Under the pieces are notes generated by a model. The model had not been told where the DNA came from and made no database searches. It was given only the letters and a program-made list of their open reading frames with translations. A stretch of 5,310 bases of DNA from Acidobacteriota bacterium (GTDB lineage: Bacteria; Acidobacteriota; Terriglobia; Terriglobales; Acidobacteriaceae): assembly GCA_021811745.1 (NCBI GenBank), contig JAJZNH010000127.1, positions 1 through 5,310 of the forward strand, written 5' to 3'. The translations under genes and the position numbers were made by a program. This document shows positions 1 through 5,310 of the stretch, in pieces; within the stretch, counting starts at the first letter, position 1, and every line of letters starts with the position of its first letter.

Positions 1-1
1 G

Positions 2-202
2 AGGGGAGATTTTGAGGACATGGGTGACCGGTACGACATGATCGCGGACAACCTGCCGTTTCGCCTCCAAATGGCGGAAGAGTGCGGATTTGGGTTCGAA
101 TTGCCCTCTCTTGTACCCACTGTACCCAGGTGTGGTCAATGCCATTCGGATTCAGAGACCTCTCAAGCCGATGAAAACAAAGAATGTGACTGGAGTATCT
201 GA
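2..202 (+). CDS. C-terminal end of an unidentified upstream gene (5' end outside window)
   Basis: An open frame enters from the left edge and ends at TGA 200-202, giving about 66 residues. I take it as the tail of a longer protein rather than a small gene starting at ATG 20: the frame is open back to base 2, and no Shine-Dalgarno core is well placed before that ATG. The visible part is acidic at first (GDFEDMGDRYD), then has a plausible amphipathic stretch (LPFRLQMAEECGFGFELP), a Val-Pro repeat (LVPTVPR) and a hydrophilic tail rich in Ser, Glu and Asp with three Cys. There is no membrane segment or catalytic motif. A strong hairpin overlaps the stop codon, as expected at the end of a real gene. 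I do not recognise the family. A mobile-element protein such as an integrase is a guess from its place beside a restriction operon, not from any motif. The last 30 or so residues look less protein-like, so the frame may also be decayed. Confidence 0.45.
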   Translation, partial: RGDFEDMGDRYDMIADNLPFRLQMAEECGFGFELPSLVPTVPRCGQCHSDSETSQADENKECDWSI

Positions 203-223
203 GAGGCCACTGCTTCTCAGATA
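196..223 (+). terminator. Strong hairpin overlapping the upstream stop codon, probable terminator
   Basis: Bases 196-207 (TATCTGAGAGGC) pair with 212-223 (GCTTCTCAGATA) over 12 positions, with one G-T wobble (205/214) and a 4-base CACT loop. The TGA of the upstream frame (200-202) is inside the 5' arm. The stem is followed by ATTTCCTTTG rather than an unbroken T-run, so termination strength is uncertain. It could instead act as an mRNA 3'-end stabiliser. The pairing was read directly from the sequence; the function is inferred. Confidence 0.6.
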
Positions 224-257
224 TTTCCTTTGTGAAGAGGTATTTTCAAGGGCATAA

Positions 258-292
258 GCCTTTTGTTTTCTGGAAAAGGCGCTCTTTTTTTT
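258..292 (+). terminator. Intrinsic (rho-independent) terminator candidate
   Basis: GCCTTTT (258-264) pairs perfectly with AAAAGGC (274-280) around a 9-base loop. After a 4-base GCTC gap comes a run of eight Ts at 285-292. The 7-bp stem has only three GC pairs and the gap to the T-run is longer than ideal, so it may be moderate in strength. Together with the hairpin at 196-223 it would be a tandem terminator that insulates the restriction operon from upstream transcription on the same strand. Confidence 0.6.
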
Positions 293-661
293 GAAAGAAA
301 ATACTGTTTGTCGCTGTACCCAACTTGTTCCCAAAAGTTTTCTTAACGGATTGCAGTATAGGAGGGTTGAATTGAATCACAAGAAGAGGTCGGAGGACAG
401 CGCTGGAGAACCTCGTTCCCGTGTTCGCCGACGCGCCATTTCGGCTACGGCAGGTCCTAACGGTGACCACATCATGTTCTTAATGTGGCACCTCCCGGCC
501 ATCAGCCTTGCTCGCACCAACCTTTATACTTTTACCTCAAGCGCGCACAACTCCCTCTCGGCGTTCGCTCTGGGAAGCGGAGATCGCAAACCCAGGGTTG
601 AACACGGCCTCTATGGGATCGGCGCGCGCTCGACCAACTCGGCTTTGGGGACCCTGTAAGC
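293..661 (+). other. Leader region upstream of hsdM with no convincing gene
   Basis: This stretch of about 370 bases separates the terminators from hsdM. It should contain the operon promoter, but I cannot place one: the best -10 resemblance is TATACT at 525-530, and it has no acceptable -35 at 16-18 bases. It contains a TGTACCCA / TGTTCCCA pair at 315-333 that echoes a pair in the upstream gene, and an AGGAGG at 360-365 in front of a dubious TTG-initiated frame (372-659). A small stem GCCGA/TCGGC lies at 427-445. Base composition rises from AT-rich at the 5' side to about 55-60% GC at the 3' side, compatible with decayed coding sequence, but I cannot identify any ancestor gene. Confidence 0.5.
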
Positions 662-2788
662 ATGGCGCAATTAGAACGTATTGAGGCAATTGAGGCTCGG
701 CTCTGGCGGGCGGCTGACCTGCTCCGCTCGAACTCCGAGCTGGCCAGCAATGAGTACTTCATGCCCGTCATGGGCCTGATCTTCCTGCGCCATGCTTACA
801 GCCGGTTTCTGGCCGTCAAGCCGGCCATCGAAGCTTCGCTCCCGTCCCGCCACGGCGTCACCCGGGCCCTCACGAAGGAGGATTTCAGCCAGAAGGGCTC
901 CATCTTCCTCCGCCCTGAAGCCCAGTTCGACTACTTCATCACCAGGGCCAGCGATCCCAAGCTCCCCGCCATCGTCATCCACGCCATGGAGATGATCGAG
1001 GACGATTACACCGGCCTCAAGGGTGTCCTGCCCAAGCAGGAGTACCAGTCCATCCCCGCCGACCTGCTCGGCGACCTGGTCCGCACCCTCAATCCCGAGG
1101 AATTGAAGACCGCCACCGGCGACATCTTCGGGCGCATCTACGAGTACTTCCTGACCAAATTCGCCGACCTCAAGGCCCACGACGGCGGCGAGTTCTTCAC
1201 CCCCATCTCGCTGGTGCAGTTCATCGCCAACGTCCTGGAGCCGACCAGGGGCACGGTCCTCGACCCCGCCTGCGGCTCCGGCGGCATGTTCGTGCAAAGC
1301 GCCCGCATCGTCGAGCAGCACCACCAGAACCCCGCCGAGCGGCTCACCTTCCGCGGCTACGAGAAGAACAAGACCACCGTCAACCTCGCCAAGATGAACC
1401 TGGCCGTCCACGGCCTCGAGGGGGATATTCAGCAGAACATCACCTATTACGAAGACCCGCTCAACCTGCTCCACAAGTGCGACTACGTCATGGCCAATCC
1501 GCCGTTCAACGTGGACGAGGTCGACGCCGGCAAGATTGCCAACGATCCCCGCCTGCCCTTCGGCCTGCCTGGCGTCACGGCTGCCAAGGGCAAGAAGAAC
1601 GGCGACGAAAAGGGCAAGGGCCGGGTCCAGAACGGCAATTACCTCTGGATCCAGTACTTCTATAGCTACCTCAGCTCCCGGGGCCGGGCCGGGTTCGTCA
1701 TGTCCTCGCAGGCCTCCAGCGCCGGTCGCGACGAAGCCAAAGTCCGCCAGGGCCTGGTCAAATCCGGCCACGTGGACGTCATGGTGGCAATCCGTTCGAA
1801 CTTCTTTTACACCCGCGCCGTCCCCTGCGAGCTGTGGTTCCTCAACAAGGCCAAGCCCACCGAGCACCGGGACAAGGTGCTCATGCTCGATGCGCGCGGC
1901 GTCTACCGCAAGGTCACGCGCAAAATCTACGACTTCAGCCCCGAGCAGCTCCAGAACCTGCTCTCCATCGTCTGGCTTTATCGGGGCGAACCGCAGCGCT
2001 TCCGCGCTCTGGTGGCCGGGTACCTCAATCGCACCCGTGACGAGGCCGCCCAGGTCCCCGCGCTGGTTGCCGAGTTTGAGAAGGCTGCCGCCGCCATCGC
2101 GCCGCTCACCCTGGCCTTCCTGCGTACGCAGGCCCCCAGGAGCGGAGATAGCGCCGCCGCCCACGCCGGGCCGGAAGGAGAGTTCAAAGCCGCCATCGTG
2201 CAGTTCCAGGCCGACGCCAAAGCTCTGATGGCCGCGCTCACCCGCCTGCCCCATGCCGCCGAAAGTGACCACGCCGCGGCGCTCAAGAAAAAGACCGAGG
2301 ACTCCGCGCCCGCCGCCGAGAAGACCCGAGACCTAGGCAAACAGGCTGACCACCTAAATAAGGTTGCGGAGCGATTCATTGACGTGTGCGAGAAGGAGCT
2401 TGACGCCCGCTCGAGCGATCTCTGGGTCACCAAAGACATCAACCGCGCGCGCAAGGCGCTGGACGAGGCACGTCACGCGCTGGTGGAAGGTCTGCGGCAG
2501 GTGCGGTACTTCCACCGTCAGGCGGCATGGCTCATTGAGCGATTTCCGGATGCCAGGCTCACGGACGTGCCCGGACTGGTAAAGCTCGTCGATCTGGCCG
2601 AGATAGAGAAGAACGACTGGAGCCTGACACCGGGCCGCTACGTGGGCGTGGCGCCGGAAGAGGTGGATGAGGACTTCGACTTTGAAGAGGCCATGCGCGA
2701 CCTGCATATCGAATTGGACGGCCTGAACGAAGAAGCGGCCGAACTGGCGAAGACGATAGCCAAAAACTTCCAGGAGCTGATTGCATGA
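662..2788 (+). CDS. hsdM: Type I restriction-modification system methyltransferase subunit HsdM
   Basis: This subunit transfers a methyl group from S-adenosylmethionine to N6 of adenine in the site read by HsdS; two HsdM bind one HsdS in the type I methyltransferase, and HsdR joins for restriction. The protein is 708 residues. An N-terminal helical domain (about 1-150) precedes the methylase core (about 155-430). The core shows the GEFFTP signature (176-181), SAM-binding motif I DPACGSGGMF (201-210) and catalytic motif IV NPPF (279-282), all intact. The core ends near W438 in the family-typical IVWLYRG. An Ala-rich stretch (about 460-570), a charged, probably coiled-coil region, and a family-typical tail beginning NDWSLTPGRY (651-660) follow. 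Classical HsdM is near 500 residues; this longer form matches a subfamily I know of about 680-700. The frame is stopped at 599-601 and ATG 662 is its only plausible start; the Shine-Dalgarno is weak (GGGG at 647-650, 11 bases away). The stop overlaps the hsdS start. Codon preference changes near residue 557. Confidence 0.97.
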   Translation: MAQLERIEAIEARLWRAADLLRSNSELASNEYFMPVMGLIFLRHAYSRFLAVKPAIEASLPSRHGVTRALTKEDFSQKGSIFLRPEAQFDYFITRASDPKLPAIVIHAMEMIEDDYTGLKGVLPKQEYQSIPADLLGDLVRTLNPEELKTATGDIFGRIYEYFLTKFADLKAHDGGEFFTPISLVQFIANVLEPTRGTVLDPACGSGGMFVQSARIVEQHHQNPAERLTFRGYEKNKTTVNLAKMNLAVHGLEGDIQQNITYYEDPLNLLHKCDYVMANPPFNVDEVDAGKIANDPRLPFGLPGVTAAKGKKNGDEKGKGRVQNGNYLWIQYFYSYLSSRGRAGFVMSSQASSAGRDEAKVRQGLVKSGHVDVMVAIRSNFFYTRAVPCELWFLNKAKPTEHRDKVLMLDARGVYRKVTRKIYDFSPEQLQNLLSIVWLYRGEPQRFRALVAGYLNRTRDEAAQVPALVAEFEKAAAAIAPLTLAFLRTQAPRSGDSAAAHAGPEGEFKAAIVQFQADAKALMAALTRLPHAAESDHAAALKKKTEDSAPAAEKTRDLGKQADHLNKVAERFIDVCEKELDARSSDLWVTKDINRARKALDEARHALVEGLRQVRYFHRQAAWLIERFPDARLTDVPGLVKLVDLAEIEKNDWSLTPGRYVGVAPEEVDEDFDFEEAMRDLHIELDGLNEEAAELAKTIAKNFQELIA
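2772..2776 (+). promoter_or_regulatory. Ribosome binding site of hsdS, inside the hsdM 3' end
   Basis: AGGAG lies 8 bases before the ATG at 2785. It supports that start and re-initiation at the ATGA overlap, so HsdS output is probably coupled to HsdM translation. Confidence 0.7.
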
Positions 2789-3921
2789 ACTGGCCCTTGA
2801 AGCGTTTGGACCAGTTGGGCTATGTCAGCCGCGGACGGTCAAAGCACCGCCCGCGAGATGCCGCTCACCTCTATGGTGGGCAATATCCGTTCATCCAAAC
2901 GGGAGATGTCAAGCACAGCGATCTCTTCATCAGGGAGTTCACACAAACCTATAGCGATGCTGGGCTGGCACAAAGTCGGCTTTGGCCTGTGGGAACTCTC
3001 TGCATCACGGTAGCCGCGAACATCGCAGACACCTCAATTCTAAGTTTTGAAGCCTGCTTCCCAGATAGCGTGATCGGCTTCATCCCAGACCCCGTTGAAG
3101 CGGATGCACGATTCGTCAAATACAGCTTCGATGCGCTCCTCCAGCGCCAATACCAGAACTTCTCGAAGGGTGCCGCGCAAGACAATCTCAGCCAAGAAAA
3201 ACTGCTTTCTATCGATTTTCCAGTCCCGAAAATTGAGATGCAGACGAAGATAGCAGATGTTCTAGCGGCCTATGACGCAATGATTGAGACCAACCGGCGG
3301 CGGATTGCGCTGCTGGAGCAGGCGACGCGGCTCTTGTATGAGGAGTGGTTCGTCCGCTTCCGCTTCCCCGGCCACGAGCACGCAAAGTTCATCAACGGCC
3401 TGCCGGATGGTTGGACGAGGGTACCCCTCGGTGACGTGCTCACCCTTAAGAGGGGATACGACTTGCCGTCAAGCACGAGAGTCGATGGAGAAGTGCCAGT
3501 TGTATCCTCCTCCGGCATTACTGGCTACCACAATCAAGTGCAGGCGAAGGCGCCTGGTATTGTCACCGGACGATACGGCACACTTGGGCAGGTCTATTTC
3601 GTTCAGCGAGATTTTTGGCCACTCAATACCGCTCTTTATGTGAGCGACTTCAAAGGACTGCAGCCCGAGTTTGCATTGCACCTGCTGCGAAACGTGCTTG
3701 CGTCTTGGCAGAGTGACAAGGATGCAGTACCGGGTATAGATCGAAAGGTGCTGCATAAGTTTCCGGTAATTGTTCCCCCCGAATCTCTGCGTGAGCAATT
3801 TTCTTCGTTTGCATCCTACGTGTACAAGCAGATATTTACACTCGAGAACGCCTCCGTGAAGCTGGAGAATGCGCGGGATCTCTTGCTCCCCAGGTTGATG
3901 AGCGGCGAGGTGGAAGTGTGA
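2785..3921 (+). CDS. hsdS: Type I restriction-modification system specificity subunit HsdS
   Basis: HsdS reads the bipartite DNA target and holds HsdM and HsdR together. At 378 residues it has the normal two-half layout, slightly shorter than the common ~400. TRD1 covers about 1-150 and includes the recurring RGRSKHRPR and YPFIQTGDVK segments. The central conserved helix follows at about 150-200 (KIADVLAAYDAMIETNRRR, then LLEQATRLLYEEWF). TRD2 is about 207-335, starting DGWTRVPLGDVLTLKRGYDL and containing SSSGITGYH, GRYGTLGQV and FWPLNTALYV. The C-terminal conserved helix is about 336-378 and ends LLLPRLMSGEVEV. The two halves are recognisably parallel: each TRD ends in a PxP-type segment leading into the helix. 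The start overlaps the hsdM stop as ATGA with a good Shine-Dalgarno. GC is about 50% in the TRDs, below that of hsdM and hsdR, as is usual for exchanged recognition domains. The methylated sequence cannot be predicted from reading alone. Confidence 0.96.
   Translation: MNWPLKRLDQLGYVSRGRSKHRPRDAAHLYGGQYPFIQTGDVKHSDLFIREFTQTYSDAGLAQSRLWPVGTLCITVAANIADTSILSFEACFPDSVIGFIPDPVEADARFVKYSFDALLQRQYQNFSKGAAQDNLSQEKLLSIDFPVPKIEMQTKIADVLAAYDAMIETNRRRIALLEQATRLLYEEWFVRFRFPGHEHAKFINGLPDGWTRVPLGDVLTLKRGYDLPSSTRVDGEVPVVSSSGITGYHNQVQAKAPGIVTGRYGTLGQVYFVQRDFWPLNTALYVSDFKGLQPEFALHLLRNVLASWQSDKDAVPGIDRKVLHKFPVIVPPESLREQFSSFASYVYKQIFTLENASVKLENARDLLLPRLMSGEVEV
3907..3910 (+). promoter_or_regulatory. Ribosome binding site that supports the GTG start of hsdR
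   Basis: GAGG within the last codons of hsdS stands 7 bases before GTG 3918-3920. There is no ATG near the start of the hsdR frame, so this motif and the GTGA overlap with the hsdS stop are what decide the start. Confidence 0.6.
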
Positions 3922-5310
3922 CTCCTAAGGGCTATACCGAAGACCAACTCGTGCAGCGGACCACCGCCGAGTATCTCCACGACGAACTTGGCTGGGAGTC
4001 GGTTTACGCCTACAACGATGAGGACTTCGGCCCCGACAGCCTGCTGGGTCGCAAGAGCGACCGCGAGGTGGTGCTCACTCGCTACCTGAAGGCGGCGCTG
4101 GTGAAACTCAATCCGGGCCTGCCCGTCGATGCCTATCACGACGCCGTGCGCCAGATTGTTGAGCTGAGCGCCAGCCAGACGATCCTGGTGGCCAACCGCG
4201 AGAAGTCCAAACTGTTGCGCGGTGGCGTGCCTGTGGCCTACCGCAACGCCAAAGGCGAGCTGGTTAAGCAAACCCTCCAGGTCTTCGATTTCGCCCATCC
4301 CAAGGAAAACGACTTCCGCGCCGTGCGCGAGTTCTGGATTCGCGGCGATATCTACCGCCGCCGCGCCGACATCATCGGCTTCGTCAACGGCATCCCGCTG
4401 GTCTTCATCGAATGCAAGAACGTCCACAGGGATCTGGAGCGGGCGTACAACGAAAATCTCTGTGACTACCGCGACACCGTGCCGCACCTGTTCCATCACA
4501 ACGCGGTGGCTATCCTGGCGAACGGCATCGAGGCCAAGCTCGGTGCGGCAACGGCGAAGTACAAGTTCTTTCACGACTGGAAGCGCCTGGAAGAGAAGGC
4601 CCGCGGCACGGTCCAAATGGAAACGCTGCTGTGCGGCGTTCTGAGCAAAGAAAGCCTGCTCGATCTCTTTGAGAACTTCATCCTTTTCGACGATAGCGGC
4701 GAGCAGACCGTGAAGATCGTGGCCAAGAACCACCAGTTCCTCGGGGTGAACGCGGCCGTCGAGAGCCTGAAGGATCGCGAGGCGCGCCAGGGCAAGCTGG
4801 GCGTCTTCTGGCACACGCAGGGCAGCGGCAAAAGCTACAGCATGGTGTTTTTCACCCGCAAGGTGCATCGCAAGGTGGGCGGCAACTTCACCTTCGTGGT
4901 CTGCACCGACCGTGAAGACCTCGACACGCAGATCTATGAAACCTTCGCCGGCTGCGGCGAGGCGAACAACGACAAAGACCCCTGCCGTGCCACCGGCGGA
5001 CGGCATCTCCGCGACCTGATCGGCCAGCAGAAGTCCGTGATCTTCACCCTCATCCAGAAGTTCAATGAGAACGTCTCGCCGGATCAGCCGTGGTCGCAGC
5101 GGGACGACATCATTGTGCTGAGCGACGAGGCCCACCGAACCCAGTACGGATCTCTGGCCCTGAACATGCGCGCCGCCCTGCCCAAGGCCAGCTTCCTCGG
5201 CTTCACCGGCACGCCGCTGATGAAGGGTGAAGATGAATTGACGAAGCGTATCTTCGGTGGATACGTCAGCACCTATGACTTCCAGCGCGCGGTGGAGGAT
5301 GGGGCAACCG
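3918..5310 (+). CDS. hsdR: Type I restriction endonuclease subunit HsdR, N-terminal part (3' end outside window)
   Basis: HsdR is the ATP-driven translocase and nuclease of the type I complex; it pulls in DNA from an unmethylated site and cuts at a distance. The frame is open from GTG 3918 to the right edge, 464 codons plus one base, about half of the usual ~1000 residues. The N-terminus (MTPKGYTEDQLVQ, then YAYNDEDFGPDSLLGR near residues 33-48) is typical of the family and confirms the start. The nuclease core has D151, E165 and K167 (ADIIGF ... FIECKN), a PD-(D/E)xK site. The place of the downstream QxxxY motif is taken by N180-LCD-Y184. Motor motif I is HTQGSGKS (299-306, with K305), motif II is DEAH (403-406) and motif III is TGTP (430-433). 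The last visible residues (STYDFQRAVEDGAT) still match the family. The start overlaps the hsdS stop as GTGA, so expression should be coupled. No frameshift or stop is seen. The helicase C-lobe and the C-terminal assembly domain lie beyond the window, so completeness cannot be judged. Confidence 0.96.
   Translation, partial: MTPKGYTEDQLVQRTTAEYLHDELGWESVYAYNDEDFGPDSLLGRKSDREVVLTRYLKAALVKLNPGLPVDAYHDAVRQIVELSASQTILVANREKSKLLRGGVPVAYRNAKGELVKQTLQVFDFAHPKENDFRAVREFWIRGDIYRRRADIIGFVNGIPLVFIECKNVHRDLERAYNENLCDYRDTVPHLFHHNAVAILANGIEAKLGAATAKYKFFHDWKRLEEKARGTVQMETLLCGVLSKESLLDLFENFILFDDSGEQTVKIVAKNHQFLGVNAAVESLKDREARQGKLGVFWHTQGSGKSYSMVFFTRKVHRKVGGNFTFVVCTDREDLDTQIYETFAGCGEANNDKDPCRATGGRHLRDLIGQQKSVIFTLIQKFNENVSPDQPWSQRDDIIVLSDEAHRTQYGSLALNMRAALPKASFLGFTGTPLMKGEDELTKRIFGGYVSTYDFQRAVEDGAT

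Noticed and set aside
89..108. tRNA T-arm-like GGGTTCGAATTGCCC, possible tRNA remnant or attachment site
   Set aside because: The stem does not pair as a T-arm beyond one wobble, no acceptor or anticodon arm is present around it, and it lies in a likely coding frame.
502..530. Promoter for hsdM with -10 TATACT at 525-530
   Set aside because: The -10 is reasonable but 16-18 bases upstream there is only TCAGCC-like sequence, and TTGCTC at 508-513 is only 11 bases away. There is not enough to call a promoter.
1536..2228. Alternative plus-strand frame of 230 codons inside hsdM
   Set aside because: It is an out-of-frame shadow very rich in Ser, Arg, Pro and Ala, with no recognisable domain.
671..2272. 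Long open frame of 533 codons on the minus strand opposite hsdM
   Set aside because: It is an antisense shadow of a GC-rich gene with strong third-position C bias. Its translation is dominated by Gly, Val, Asp, Glu and Leu with no motif, while the plus strand carries clear methylase motifs.
2785..3921. Phase-variable or invertible hsdS
   Set aside because: There is only one hsdS, with no second specificity gene, no recombinase gene and no obvious inverted repeats in the window. The region beyond the right edge cannot be judged.
4222..4644. Plus-strand frame of 140 codons inside hsdR
   Set aside because: It is an out-of-frame shadow rich in Ser, Thr, Arg and Ala. The hsdR frame is continuous through this region.
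3816..5135. Open frame of 439 codons on the minus strand opposite hsdR
   Set aside because: It is antisense to a well-supported HsdR with nuclease and motor motifs, has low-complexity Ala/Val/Leu/Glu composition and overlaps the end of hsdS. It has no independent support.
1..5310. CRISPR array, rRNA, insertion sequence, or a novel defence module within the operon
   Set aside because: There are no regularly spaced repeats, no transposase reading frame and no additional gene between hsdM, hsdS and hsdR, which overlap each other by 4 bases.

Overview
The window holds most of a type I restriction-modification operon, in the order hsdM - hsdS - hsdR on the + strand. The 5' 660 bases hold the tail of an unrelated, unidentified upstream gene and a gene-poor leader. 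The DNA is GC-rich (roughly 60-70% in hsdM and hsdR, about 50% in the specificity regions of hsdS, and down to about a third in the upstream spacer). With Shine-Dalgarno-led genes and 4-base stop/start overlaps it is bacterial. I see nothing that fixes the taxon.

Region by region. Bases 2-202 are an open frame entering from the left edge, most likely the last ~66 residues of an upstream gene. Its stop codon sits in the 5' arm of a strong hairpin (196-223). A second hairpin followed by eight Ts (258-292) gives a textbook intrinsic terminator. Bases 293-661 are a leader in which I find no convincing gene or promoter, only a repeated TGTACCCA motif and a doubtful small frame. HsdM (662-2788) is a 708-residue N6-adenine methyltransferase subunit with intact SAM-binding and NPPF motifs and a long C-terminal extension. 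HsdS (2785-3921) is a two-TRD specificity subunit. HsdR (3918 to the right edge) starts at GTG and is cut by the window after 464 residues. It shows the PD-(D/E)xK nuclease residues and SF2 motor motifs I, II and III, with no frameshift.

Together HsdM2S1 would be the methyltransferase that protects host DNA at a bipartite sequence read by HsdS. Adding HsdR gives the translocating endonuclease that cuts unmodified foreign DNA. The two 4-base overlaps (ATGA and GTGA) imply one transcript with translational coupling and methylase made first.

I do not find a new system here. The points worth a second look are a change of codon preference inside hsdM near base 2330, the lower GC of the HsdS recognition domains, the repeated TGTACCCA pairs upstream, and the identity of the truncated gene at the left edge.
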